This document shows, piece by piece, positions 1 to 8,076 of a DNA stretch of 64,000 nucleotides. Position 1 is the stretch's first letter. Each line of letters opens with the position of its first letter. This DNA is from Paenirhizobium daejeonense (lineage in GTDB: Bacteria > Pseudomonadota > Alphaproteobacteria > Rhizobiales > Rhizobiaceae). The position numbers were made by a program, and so were the translations under genes. The stretch lies in contig NZ_JACLAL010000010.1 in assembly GCF_014280875.1 (NCBI RefSeq), positions 69,501 through 133,500 of the forward strand, in the 5' to 3' direction. The notes under the pieces were generated by a model, which worked only from the letters and a program-made list of their open reading frames with translations, did not search any database and was not told where the DNA came from.

Positions 1-1700
1 CACAGGCCGCGACCCAGACCATCAGCCTGGAAGCTGGCGGCAAAACGGTCGTGACACTGCCCGTCACCGGCATCGAGCCGGGACCGGCAAGCATCGACAT
101 CGCACTTACCAACGCGGCCGGCCTGTCGCTCGACCAGAGCCTCGAGGTTCCCGTCCGCCCGGCCTCCCTGCCGGTGACGGAACGCCGGGTGCTGTCTCTC
201 GCCCCCGGCAAGAGCCTGACTGTCGATGCCGACCTCTTGGCCGACAGCCTGCTGCAGGATGCGGCAGTCAGCCTCAATGTCAGCCGCGCCGATGGCTTCG
301 ACCTTCCGGCCCTGCTGATGGGTCTCGACCGCTATCCCTATGGCTGCGCCGAGCAAACCACCAGCCGTGCGTTGCCGTTGCTTTATCTGAGCGAGCTTTC
401 CAAGATCTCAGGCCTGCCAGACGACGAGGATGTGAAGAAGCGGGTGCAGGACGCAATCTACCGGGTTCTCTCCTACCAGTCCTCCAGCGGCAGCTTTGGC
501 CTCTGGGCTCCGGGCTATGAGGACCTGTGGCTCGATGCCTATGTCACCGATTTCCTCACCCGCGCCCGCGAGCAGAAGTTCGAAGTGCCGGAACAGGCGA
601 TGCTGCAGGCAATCGAAAATCTGCAGAACCGCATCGGTTATGATGCAGATATCCGCAGCCGCGGCAACGAGATTGCCTATTCGCTTTACGTGCTGGCGCG
701 CAATCGCAAGGCCGCGATCAGCGACCTGCGCTACTACGCGGATACCATGCTCGGCGACTTCCCGACCCCGCTTTCGAAGGCGCATCTGGCTGCGGCGCTT
801 TCGCTGTATGGCGATGCCGAACGCTCGCGCTCGGTCTTCCTCGATGCCGCCGGCATGTCGGAAGAAGCTCGCCTGACCAAGGTCAGCCTCAACCGCTCGG
901 ACTATGGCTCGTCGCTGCGCGACGGAGCGGCCGTGCTTGCGCTTGCCGCCGAAAGCCGCCCGGTTCCGCCGATCGTGCCGGCGCTTGCCAAGGTCGTCAC
1001 CGACGAATGGCGTGAAAAACAGTATCTCAGCACCCAGGAGCAAACCTGGCTTCTGCTGGCCGCCCGCGCCCTGCAGAAGGGAGACGACGGCCTGTCGCTC
1101 GACGTCAACGGCGCTCAGCACAACGGCGCCTATCAGGCAAGCATCACCGGCGACGCCCTGCTCCAGCATGCGGTCACGCTGACCAACAGGAGCAGCGACC
1201 CGGTTTCGGCAGCAATCACCACTGTCGCGGCACCGAAGGCTCCGCTGCCGGCCGGCGGCGAAGGCTTCGACATCACCCGCACCTACTACACGCTGGATGG
1301 CGAGGAGGCGAATGTCAGCGAAGCCGCACAGAACGAACGCTATGTCGTCGTTCTCAACGTCACCGAAAACGACGACTGGCCGGCACAACTGCTGATCACC
1401 GACCTGCTTCCCGCCGGTTTCGAGATCGACAATCCGAGCCTCGTCGACAGTGCGGCGCTCGCCAATTTCGACTGGATCGGCGAGACGGAAACGGCCCATC
1501 TCGAATTCCGCAACGACCGCTTCGTAGCGGCGATCAACCGGCCGGCCAACGAGAACGGCGAGATCACCCTCGCCTATGTCGTCCGCGCCGTAACGCCGGG
1601 CACATACGAGCATCCGGCGGCCTCGGTCGAGGACATGTACCGGCCGCAGTTCTCGGCCCGCACGGCCACCGGCCGCATGCAGGTCTCGGCGGCGGAGTAA
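1..1700 (+). CDS. Alpha-2-macroglobulin family protein, C-terminal part (5' end outside window)
   Basis: The reading frame is open from the first complete codon at base 3, so the gene starts before the window and about 565 C-terminal residues are visible. The thioester motif CAEQ, in the context PYGCAEQTT, is at bases 345-356. It marks a bacterial alpha-2-macroglobulin, a large periplasmic protein anchored in the inner membrane that traps proteases through the reactive thioester. An alpha-helical thioester domain and then a beta-rich receptor-binding-like domain follow, as in the family. The pbpC gene begins 13 bases after the stop. This pairing is conserved in proteobacteria (YfhM/PbpC) and suggests joint defence of the cell wall. 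The signal peptide, lipobox and bait region lie outside the window. Confidence 0.9.
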   Translation, partial: QAATQTISLEAGGKTVVTLPVTGIEPGPASIDIALTNAAGLSLDQSLEVPVRPASLPVTERRVLSLAPGKSLTVDADLLADSLLQDAAVSLNVSRADGFDLPALLMGLDRYPYGCAEQTTSRALPLLYLSELSKISGLPDDEDVKKRVQDAIYRVLSYQSSSGSFGLWAPGYEDLWLDAYVTDFLTRAREQKFEVPEQAMLQAIENLQNRIGYDADIRSRGNEIAYSLYVLARNRKAAISDLRYYADTMLGDFPTPLSKAHLAAALSLYGDAERSRSVFLDAAGMSEEARLTKVSLNRSDYGSSLRDGAAVLALAAESRPVPPIVPALAKVVTDEWREKQYLSTQEQTWLLLAARALQKGDDGLSLDVNGAQHNGAYQASITGDALLQHAVTLTNRSSDPVSAAITTVAAPKAPLPAGGEGFDITRTYYTLDGEEANVSEAAQNERYVVVLNVTENDDWPAQLLITDLLPAGFEIDNPSLVDSAALANFDWIGETETAHLEFRNDRFVAAINRPANENGEITLAYVVRAVTPGTYEHPAASVEDMYRPQFSARTATGRMQVSAAE

Positions 1701-1713
1701 CGGGAAAAGGGTG

Positions 1714-3804
1714 ATGGGAAAGCTGCGCGTCGCGGGTTGGAGCCTTGCAGGTGCTGCTGTTGCAGCAACCGTGGCGCTCTTTGCCCTCGACGCAGCCGAT
1801 CGCGCCTTCCCGCCGCCATTGCCGGAGGCCGCCACGGTCTCGGCAGAAGTGCTGGATGCCGATGGGCAATTGCTGCGCGCCTTCGCGACGAAGGACGGGC
1901 TGTGGCGCCTGAAGACGACGGCTGCCGATGTAGATCCGCAATTCATGAAAATGCTGGTCGCCTATGAGGATCGGCGGTTCTACGAGCATTCCGGCATCGA
2001 CCTCATGGCGTTCGGCCGCGCCGGCTGGCAATTGCTGACCAATGGCCGCATCGTTTCGGGCGGCTCGACGCTCAGCATGCAGGTCGCCCGCCTGATCGAA
2101 CCGCGCCGCGAACGGTCGCTGACCGCCAAGCTCATCCAGATTGCCCGCGCCCTGCAGATCGAACGGCGGCTGGAAAAATCGGAGATCCTCGACCTCTACC
2201 TCACCCACGCGCCCTATGGCGGCAATCTCGAAGGCGTGCGGGCGGCAAGCCTTGCCTATTTCGGCAAGGAGCCGAAACGCCTTTCGACAGCGGAAGCCGC
2301 CCTGCTGGTCGCGCTGCCGCAGCTGCCGGAGCGACGCCGCCCCGACCGCTACAGGGAAAACGCCGAGGCAGCCCGCAAGCGTGTCCTGCAACGCATGGAC
2401 ACCGCCGGCGTGCTGGAACCCGGTGAGATTGCCCGCGCCGAAATCGCTCCCCTTCCTGAAAAACGTCTGCAACTGCCAGCACTCGCCGCCCATCTGGCGG
2501 AAGCCGCAAGACGCAAGGCGCCGGCTGAAACGACATATCGAACGACCCTTCGCCGGGATGTACAGCAGCGGCTGGAAACCGTTGCGCGGACAACCTCGCA
2601 GCGTCTCGATCCAAAGGTGTCGCTCGCCATGCTGATGGCTGATGCGGAGACCGGGGAAATCGTCGCCGAGATCGGCGCCGCCGATTATTTCGATGCCTCC
2701 CGCTCCGGCTGGATCGACATGACCCGCGTCAGCCGCTCGCCCGGTTCGACACTGAAGCCATTCATCTACGGGCTGGCCTTCGAGGAAGGGCTGGTCGCGC
2801 AGGAGACCATCGTCGAGGATCGCCCTGCGGATTTCTTCGGTTATCGGCCAAAGAATTTCGACATGAGCTATCAGGGTGATGTCAGCATCCGCCAGGCCCT
2901 GCAACTCTCCCTGAACGTACCAGCGGTGCGGCTACTCGATGCGCTCGGCCCTTCGAAGCTGATGGTAAGGCTGCGTCGCGCCGAGGTGCGTCCGCGCCTG
3001 CCGACTGCCGAAGCGCCGGGACTTGCTATTGCTCTCGGAGGAGCCGGCCTGACACTCAAGGAACTCGTCCAGCTCTATGCCGGCCTCGCCAATCGCACGA
3101 CGCCGGTTCGGCTGGGTGACGGCATCAATGACCAGCCCGGTGAGATCGAAAACACCGCTGCCCTGTTCGAACCCGTCGCCGCGTGGAATGTCGCGGACAT
3201 CCTCTCGGGCGTTCTGCCTCCTTCCGGCAGCCCCACCATCGGCATCGCCTACAAGACAGGCACCAGTTACGGCTACCGTGACGCCTGGTCTGTGGGCTTC
3301 GACGGTCGTTATGTCCTCGGCGTCTGGATCGGCCGTCCCGATAATGCGGCGGTTCCCGGTATTTCCGGTTACGCGACGGCGGCTCCCCTGCTGTTCGAAG
3401 GTTTTTCGAAATCGGGGCTTTCAGGCACACCGCTTCCCTCCGCCCCACGCGGCGCAAACCGCATCGCCCAGTCGGAACTGCCGATCAGCCAGCGCCGGTT
3501 CTCGCTCGATCCGAGCGGCCTCCTGTCTGCCTCGACACGCGAAAAGCCACCGCAGATCGTCTATCCGCCGGAAGGCGCGCAGATCGAACTCGGGGTGGGA
3601 CCTGACGGCGCGCCACTGCCCCTTGCCCTCAAACTGCAGTCCGGGCGCGCACCCTTCCGCTGGCTTGCCAATGGCAAACCGCTGTCGGAACCGACGCGCC
3701 GGCGCACGACGGAATGGACACCCGAAGGCATCGGCTATTCGACGCTGACCGTCATCGACGCCGCTGGCCGCGCGGCAACCGTGGGCTTTTTCGTTCGCTC
3801 CTGA
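1714..3804 (+). CDS. pbpC: Penicillin-binding protein 1C
   Basis: Bifunctional peptidoglycan synthase. Counting from the GTG at 1711, an N-terminal membrane anchor (about residues 8-28) precedes a GT51 glycosyltransferase domain with EDRRF at 86-90. A transpeptidase domain follows, with STLK (catalytic Ser346, Lys349), SLN at 400-402 and KTG at 515-517. The last ~100 residues match a PBP1C C-terminal (BiPBP_C) domain. The length of about 697 aa is lower than the ~770 aa typical of enterobacterial PBP1C but the core motifs are complete. GTG 1711 and ATG 1714 are adjacent possible starts; ATG is chosen because an AAGG sits just upstream. It is likely cotranscribed with the alpha-2-macroglobulin gene. 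Confidence 0.93.
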   Translation: MGKLRVAGWSLAGAAVAATVALFALDAADRAFPPPLPEAATVSAEVLDADGQLLRAFATKDGLWRLKTTAADVDPQFMKMLVAYEDRRFYEHSGIDLMAFGRAGWQLLTNGRIVSGGSTLSMQVARLIEPRRERSLTAKLIQIARALQIERRLEKSEILDLYLTHAPYGGNLEGVRAASLAYFGKEPKRLSTAEAALLVALPQLPERRRPDRYRENAEAARKRVLQRMDTAGVLEPGEIARAEIAPLPEKRLQLPALAAHLAEAARRKAPAETTYRTTLRRDVQQRLETVARTTSQRLDPKVSLAMLMADAETGEIVAEIGAADYFDASRSGWIDMTRVSRSPGSTLKPFIYGLAFEEGLVAQETIVEDRPADFFGYRPKNFDMSYQGDVSIRQALQLSLNVPAVRLLDALGPSKLMVRLRRAEVRPRLPTAEAPGLAIALGGAGLTLKELVQLYAGLANRTTPVRLGDGINDQPGEIENTAALFEPVAAWNVADILSGVLPPSGSPTIGIAYKTGTSYGYRDAWSVGFDGRYVLGVWIGRPDNAAVPGISGYATAAPLLFEGFSKSGLSGTPLPSAPRGANRIAQSELPISQRRFSLDPSGLLSASTREKPPQIVYPPEGAQIELGVGPDGAPLPLALKLQSGRAPFRWLANGKPLSEPTRRRTTEWTPEGIGYSTLTVIDAAGRAATVGFFVRS

Positions 3805-3895
3805 AAACAGTGCTGATATTGCCGGGACCGCGGACGTCTTGCCCCTTGGCCGCGACAAGCGTAAGCCATGACGGACAGGAAGAGGGATCGAGGCC

Positions 3896-4315
3896 ATGAC
3901 GGAACTGAAAACGAGACAGACTGGCGCAACGGCAACGCTCGGCCATCGCGGCTTCCCTCATGTCGTATCGGCCACCGGAGGCGAACTGGATATCGTGACC
4001 GGCCCCAGCCAGCCGGGCTTCAATCCCGTCGACCTGCTTTATGCATCGCTTGCCGCCTGTCTCGCCATGAGCGCCCGCATCGCCGCGACCCAGATGCATG
4101 TCATGGACAAGGTCACCAACATCACCGCCGAAGTGAAGGGCGAAAAGGCCCATGAAGGCCCCTCACGGGTAACGCGCTTCGATGTCCGCATCACCATTAC
4201 AGGCGATGTTGATGCCGAAACTCGCCTCAAGATCATCCACGCCGCCGAGGAAATCTGCACTGTCAGCAACACGCTGGCGGGCAGCCCGGAATTCTCGATA
4301 GAAGCCGGTGACTGA
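3896..4315 (+). CDS. OsmC family peroxiredoxin-like protein
   Basis: A 139-aa protein of the OsmC/Ohr fold, which reduces organic or fatty-acid hydroperoxides in the cytoplasm with a pair of cysteines. The two conserved cysteines are visible: Cys55 in the helix AACLAMSARIAA, and Cys121 in EEICTVSN. The size matches the family. A GAGG in GATCGAGGCC precedes the ATG and supports this start. The gene stands 91 bases after pbpC on the same strand and could be read through from it. Which subfamily (OsmC, Ohr or YhfA-like) it belongs to cannot be settled by eye; the sequence looks more OsmC/YhfA-like than Ohr. Confidence 0.85.
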   Translation: MTELKTRQTGATATLGHRGFPHVVSATGGELDIVTGPSQPGFNPVDLLYASLAACLAMSARIAATQMHVMDKVTNITAEVKGEKAHEGPSRVTRFDVRITITGDVDAETRLKIIHAAEEICTVSNTLAGSPEFSIEAGD

Positions 4316-4651
4316 CTGTTTCCGACAAAAATCAGCCCACCACTGGAAATCTTGTACGCACAACCTTACCTGAGCAGCGGGCTGGCAGATTCAAGGCTTG
4401 ACGTATGGTCACGCTGAGATAAAACCGGCTTGTCGCGCAACGCCTCGTGCCTTGCGTTGCGGACCAAACTTCTGGTGCCGGGCCCCTCTGGCGAGAGTTT
4501 ACGGCGCTCTCGTGATGTCGGTACCGCCAGCAAGATGAGCCGGCGGATTCAAAAACATGATTATTCAGATCATGCCTCTCCCGCGTGCATGCGACGCCGT
4601 GCACGCCGATTTCGCGTATCTTTTCACAACTGACCTTTCGGAGGCACGCCA
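4316..4651. other. 336-bp intergenic region with inverted repeats, no gene recognised
   Basis: No open frame here has a good ribosome binding site or a recognisable product. TTGACG at 4398-4403, followed 16 bases later by TAAAAC, is a weak sigma-70-like promoter candidate. Several short inverted repeats lie in the presumed leader of the DUF475 gene: GCGAGAG/CTCTCG near 4490-4513, CATGAT/ATCATG near 4557-4575, and GCGTGCA/TGCACGC near 4583-4607. TerC-like membrane proteins are often under Mn2+ (yybP-ykoY) riboswitches. The conserved core of that riboswitch was not recognised here. Confidence 0.4.
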
Positions 4652-5749
4652 ATGAGCAAGCCTTCGACCGGACAATCGTCCCTCTCCTATTTCACATGGG
4701 CTTTCATCGTCACCGGCGTAGGCCTTCTGCTCGGTGCATGGCTCGGATGGCAGACCACCGGCACGCTTGGCGGCATGGCGACCGTCTTCTTCATTTGCAC
4801 GGTGCTTGCCGTTCTGGAAATCTCGCTTTCCTTCGATAACGCCATCGTCAACGCCAACAAGCTCAAGGACATGACACCCGTCTGGCAGCATCGCTTCCTG
4901 ACCTGGGGTATCGTCATCGCGGTATTCGGGATGCGTATCGTCTTTCCGCTGCTGATCGTGGTCATCGCCGCCGGCATTGGCCCGATCGAGGCGCTCTTCC
5001 TTGCGGCGCGCGAACCGGCTGAATACGCGCGCATCATGAACGATGCGCACCTGCCCATTGCCGCCTTCGGCGGTACTTTCCTGATGATGGTGGGCCTCAC
5101 CTACTTCTTCGACCACGAAAAAGAAGTCCACTGGATCGTCTTCCTTGAGAAGCACATGGCGCGCTCAGCTTCGATCAAGGGTATCGAGATCGCCTTCGTG
5201 CTGCTCCTCATTCTCCTGTTCTCCAACCTGCTGGAAGGCGAGGAAGCCAATACCTTCGTACATTCCGCGATCTACGGCCTTCTGACCTTCCTTGCGGTGG
5301 AAGTTCTGGGCGGCCTGCTCGACCAGTCGCAGAAGACCATGTCGGCGGCGGCCAAAGGCGGCCTCGGCGCCTTCATCTATCTTGAAGTGCTCGATGCCAG
5401 CTTCTCCTTCGACGGCGTCATCGGCGCCTTCGCGCTCAGCCAGAACCTGTTCGTCATCGCCATCGGCCTCGGCATCGGCGCCATGTACGTTCGTTCGATG
5501 ACCATCATGCTGGTCGACAAGGGAACGCTCGCGGAATACCGCTATCTGGAACACGGAGCCTTCTACGCCATCCTGATCCTCTCGGTGATCATGTACTGCC
5601 AGACGCTGGTGCACATCCCCGAGGTCATCACCGGCCTTGGCGGCGCCGCCCTGATCGGCATCTCGCTCTGGTCCTCCATCCGCTACAACCGCAAGGAACG
5701 GGCAGAGGAACTCCAGCGTGACCGCGAAGCGATCGCCGAAAATATCTGA
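4652..5749 (+). CDS. DUF475 family integral membrane protein (TerC-like)
   Basis: A 365-aa polytopic membrane protein with about nine hydrophobic segments. It carries acidic signatures inside membrane helices, FDNAIVNANK near residue 65 and DASFSFDGVIGAFA near 250, which are typical of the DUF475/TerC superfamily. TerC-type proteins are implicated in metal ion (manganese) export or tellurium resistance; the substrate of DUF475 members is not established. The ATG is preceded by a strong GGAGG (TTTCGGAGGCACGCC), which fixes the start. It is a single-gene unit, with a clear terminator directly behind it and a 336-base leader in front. The charged C-terminal tail is expected to be cytoplasmic. 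Confidence 0.85.
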   Translation: MSKPSTGQSSLSYFTWAFIVTGVGLLLGAWLGWQTTGTLGGMATVFFICTVLAVLEISLSFDNAIVNANKLKDMTPVWQHRFLTWGIVIAVFGMRIVFPLLIVVIAAGIGPIEALFLAAREPAEYARIMNDAHLPIAAFGGTFLMMVGLTYFFDHEKEVHWIVFLEKHMARSASIKGIEIAFVLLLILLFSNLLEGEEANTFVHSAIYGLLTFLAVEVLGGLLDQSQKTMSAAAKGGLGAFIYLEVLDASFSFDGVIGAFALSQNLFVIAIGLGIGAMYVRSMTIMLVDKGTLAEYRYLEHGAFYAILILSVIMYCQTLVHIPEVITGLGGAALIGISLWSSIRYNRKERAEELQRDREAIAENI

Positions 5750-5773
5750 CCTCGGAAACCGACGGCAGAAACG

Positions 5774-5803
5774 GAAGAGCCAGCCTTCACGCCGGCTCTT
5801 TTC
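5774..5803 (+). terminator. Rho-independent terminator after the DUF475 gene
   Basis: The arms AAGAGCCAGC and GCCGGCTCTT flank a CTTCAC loop and are followed by TTTC. One mismatch lies inside the stem. It sits 24 bases after the DUF475 stop codon. Confidence 0.8.
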
Positions 5804-5955
5804 ATATCGATAGATGAAATACTTAGCCCCGGCTTGAAACAATGTGGGCGTTTTTGTGCCGAACCTTGCCCCGTCGATCCGCGTTCCTACATCAGTCCGG
5901 CCGGCCCGGACCAAGGGTGACGGAAGAATCGCTTCCAACAGACAAGAGGATCCGA

Positions 5956-6582
5956 GTGAAGAGCGAAACCGAAGAGCAACGCGCCGGCATTACCTCCGCC
6001 AAGCTCGAGGCCCTGGCCGAAACCGCCACCCGCGCAGGCACGCTTTCGCTCGGGGAATTGCTGGACGCCATGGGCAGGACCAGCATCGCGTTTGCAATCC
6101 TCATCCTCTCCCTGCCGGCACTGACCCCGATCCCCGGCCCGTTTGGCATGTTCTTCGGCACCTGCCTTGCCATCGTTTCCCTGCAGATCATCGCCGGTTA
6201 CAGGCGCATCTGGCTGCCGCACGCGCTCGCTGACCGGAGGCTCTCGGCATCCGTCGTGACGCTCGTTGTCCGCCATACCGCGCCCCTCGTCCGCCGGGTC
6301 GAGGCCCTGCTGCAGCGCGGCCGGTTGCGGGCGCTCACCGGCCACAGGGCACAGACGCTGCTCGGCGTTCCGGTCTTTCTTCTCGCCGTGGCCATCGCCT
6401 TGCCCATTCCCTTCGGCAATTTCCTGCCGGTCGGCGCACTCGTGGTGATAGCCATGGGCCTCATGGAAAAGGACGGCCTTGCCACACTGTTAGGCATCGT
6501 GCTTGCCGCGATCGCGCTCGGCACGTCCGGCGGGCTGATCTGGGGCGCAGCCTCGGTGCTGGGTTGGGCAATCGCATCCTGA
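5956..6582 (+). CDS. exoD: ExoD family membrane protein (exopolysaccharide synthesis)
   Basis: A protein of about 208 aa of the ExoD family, first described in Sinorhizobium meliloti, where mutants are altered in exopolysaccharide production and alkali tolerance. The biochemical role is unknown. The N-terminal half has a conserved stretch with a hydrophobic hairpin and PALTPIPGP. The C-terminal half has further membrane helices with PIPFGNFLP. The frame is open upstream to 5842, but the GTG at 5956 has AGAGG 6 bases before it and gives a protein of normal family length. The GTG at 5917 lacks a properly spaced ribosome binding site. No other exopolysaccharide gene adjoins it here. Confidence 0.8.
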   Translation: MKSETEEQRAGITSAKLEALAETATRAGTLSLGELLDAMGRTSIAFAILILSLPALTPIPGPFGMFFGTCLAIVSLQIIAGYRRIWLPHALADRRLSASVVTLVVRHTAPLVRRVEALLQRGRLRALTGHRAQTLLGVPVFLLAVAIALPIPFGNFLPVGALVVIAMGLMEKDGLATLLGIVLAAIALGTSGGLIWGAASVLGWAIAS

Positions 6583-6633
6583 CGCGCTTCTCCGTCATGA
6601 ACATTCGAATTCGTTGAGCCCAGTCCTTACAAA

Positions 6634-6663
6634 CCAAAAGCCGCTCCTTATGCAGAAGCGGCT
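6634..6663 (-). terminator. Terminator of the pseudoazurin gene
   Basis: Read on the minus strand, the arms AGCCGCT and AGCGGCT are followed by TTTT. It lies 33 bases beyond the stop codon of the pseudoazurin gene. Confidence 0.75.
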
Positions 6664-6696
6664 CTGAGATGTCCCGGGAGACAATTGGGAAAGACG

Positions 6697-7140
6697 TTAC
6701 TGCACGCTGGCAAGCGCTGCGTCGATGCGCTCCTGGGCCTTCTTCGGCAGCTTGACGGTCTTGAAGGCATCAAGGTTAGCGCTCGGATCGTTGACGACGA
6801 CCACGCCGACCATACCCATGCCCACATGCGGTGCGCACTTGACACCGTAGACGCCGGGCACGTCGAAGGTCACCTTGATCGTCTCGCTCATCTTGCCCTT
6901 GAACTCGGCGGCACCATTCGGGATCATGCCCTTGATGCTCTCGGCATTATGGCCCTTGTCGGTCGGAATGAAGGTCACAGTATCGCCTGCTGCGATCTTT
7001 ATGCCTGCCGGTTCGAAGACCATCGCACCGTCCTTGCCCTTGTTCAACATATGAACTTCGTAATCTGCGGCAGCGGCAGTGCCGGCAAAAGCGGCGAGGA
7101 TCGCGGCGGCGGCAACGAGACGCTTCATCATCATGGTCAT
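6697..7140 (-). CDS. Pseudoazurin (type 1 blue copper electron carrier)
   Basis: A periplasmic cupredoxin that passes electrons to copper nitrite reductase and other denitrification enzymes. The 147-aa precursor has a 24-residue signal peptide ending AGTAAA. With cleavage there, the copper ligands fall at mature His40, Cys78, His81 and Met86 (precursor His64, Cys102, His105, Met110), which is the numbering of known pseudoazurins. The mature protein begins [11 protein letters not shown], close to the family N-terminus. The frame extends upstream to 7239, but AGGAG sits 7 bases before the ATG at 7140, so this start is preferred. A TTG-N8-CAA site at 7212-7225 lies 71 bases upstream. The nearby nnrR and nirK genes support a role as NirK donor. 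Confidence 0.95.
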   Translation of the reverse strand: MTMMMKRLVAAAAILAAFAGTAAAADYEVHMLNKGKDGAMVFEPAGIKIAAGDTVTFIPTDKGHNAESIKGMIPNGAAEFKGKMSETIKVTFDVPGVYGVKCAPHVGMGMVGVVVVNDPSANLDAFKTVKLPKKAQERIDAALASVQ

Positions 7141-7211
7141 TGTCTTGCTCCTTGAAAGAGGCCCCTCGGGCCTGTTGAACAAGGAGATACGCCCGTGAGC
7201 CCGCACCTTCT

Positions 7212-7225
7212 TTGTCATTGCACAA
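7212..7225. promoter_or_regulatory. Candidate NnrR/FNR-type site (pseudoazurin promoter)
   Basis: TTGTCATTGCACAA fits TTG-N8-CAA, the pattern bound by Crp/Fnr-type regulators such as NnrR. It lies 71 bases upstream of the pseudoazurin start. An extra inverted repeat, GCACAAA/TTTGTGC (7220-7226 and 7240-7246), overlaps it. Confidence 0.65.
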
Positions 7226-7283
7226 ATAGCAAAGCGCAATTTGTGCGAAGCGGCGAAGCCGGCGTGTTCAATACTGATGGAAA

Positions 7284-7979
7284 TTAATCTCGAGCGCCGT
7301 CCGCCAGTTCGGCAAGGCCTTCAAGATCGATCACCAGCAACTTCTGGCGCCCGCCCTCGACGAAGCCGCGCGACTCCCAGGCGCTGAGAATGCGCGAGAC
7401 GGTGTGCAGCGTGGTACCGGTCATTTCGGCAATGTCCTGCCGGGAAATCGGGAAGTCGATGCGGATGCCGCCTGCTTCCTTTCGCCCGGCCTTGCGCGCC
7501 AGACGCAGCACCGCATGGGCGACGCGACGCTCCACTTCCTGGGTCGACATCTCCCGAATGCGGGTATGAGCCTCCTCCAACCGCTGGCCGATGGTCTGCA
7601 TGGCGCTGACAGCGAGGCGGGGATTATGCTCGACGAAATTCGGCCAGAGATCGGTCGGCCAGCACAGCGTCACGCTCTCGGCCGCGGCAATCGCGGTACC
7701 GGGATAATCCGTCCGCTGCAGCGCCTTGGCAAAACCGAAGAGATCTCCGGGATGGACGACACGCACGATGATCTGCTGCCCGTCCTCCGTCACCTGAGTG
7801 ACCTTGAGACGTCCATGGAGGAGAAGGAAGAAACTGATTGCCGGCTGTCCCTGTTCGAACACGGCTTCGCCCTGCGGCACACGACGCGAAGTCGCGTATG
7901 AGAGCAGCCTGTCCAGCTCTTCGTCGCTCATGCGATCGAACAACGGGAGCGTCTTCACGACGGTCCGGTCAATCTTCAC
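7284..7979 (-). CDS. nnrR: Crp/Fnr family regulator of denitrification (NnrR)
   Basis: A transcription factor of about 231 aa, with an N-terminal cyclic-nucleotide-binding-like beta-roll (the part with [11 protein letters not shown] and VHPGDLFGF) and a C-terminal winged helix with the recognition region [18 protein letters not shown]. There is no N-terminal cysteine cluster, so it is not an oxygen-sensing 4Fe-4S FNR. This fits NnrR, the NO-responsive activator of nir and nor genes in rhizobia, and the position next to nirV-nirK agrees. The frame allows an ATG at 8003, but that start has no ribosome binding site and abuts a large palindrome. The GTG at 7979 has GAAAGG nine bases upstream and is preferred. 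Its likely targets are the TTG-N8-CAA sites of this region. Confidence 0.88.
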   Translation of the reverse strand: MKIDRTVVKTLPLFDRMSDEELDRLLSYATSRRVPQGEAVFEQGQPAISFFLLLHGRLKVTQVTEDGQQIIVRVVHPGDLFGFAKALQRTDYPGTAIAAAESVTLCWPTDLWPNFVEHNPRLAVSAMQTIGQRLEEAHTRIREMSTQEVERRVAHAVLRLARKAGRKEAGGIRIDFPISRQDIAEMTGTTLHTVSRILSAWESRGFVEGGRQKLLVIDLEGLAELADGARD

Positions 7980-8015
7980 TCCCGCAACCCTTTCCTCCGG
8001 CATCGAACGTTACGA

Positions 8016-8043
8016 ACAGGGTGCGCGCGTGCGCACGCCCTGT
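8016..8043. repeat. 28-bp G+C-rich palindrome between nirV and nnrR
   Basis: The outer arms ACAGGG and CCCTGT enclose further pairing (GCGC/GCGC), with only one mismatch and one G-T pair over 13 pairs. It lies 60 bases after the nirV end (minus strand) and just upstream of the nnrR start. It could end or attenuate nirKV transcription or be an operator for nnrR. No T-run follows, so a classical terminator is doubtful. Confidence 0.5.
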
Positions 8044-8076
8044 ATCCGCAAATGCAACATCATCGATTCCTTTAGA

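Noticed and set aside
408-2904. Long minus-strand open frames opposite the macroglobulin and pbpC genes
   Set aside because: They are antisense shadows caused by G+C-rich codon use; they have no family features and lie fully opposite genes with clear motifs.
4430-4633. 67-aa plus-strand frame in the gap before the DUF475 gene
   Set aside because: Arg/Ser-rich, no ribosome binding site, no similarity seen; likely noncoding leader.
7284-7979. Calling the regulator an oxygen-sensing FNR/FixK
   Set aside because: The N-terminal cysteine cluster of FNR is missing and the gene sits beside nirKV, which fits NnrR better.
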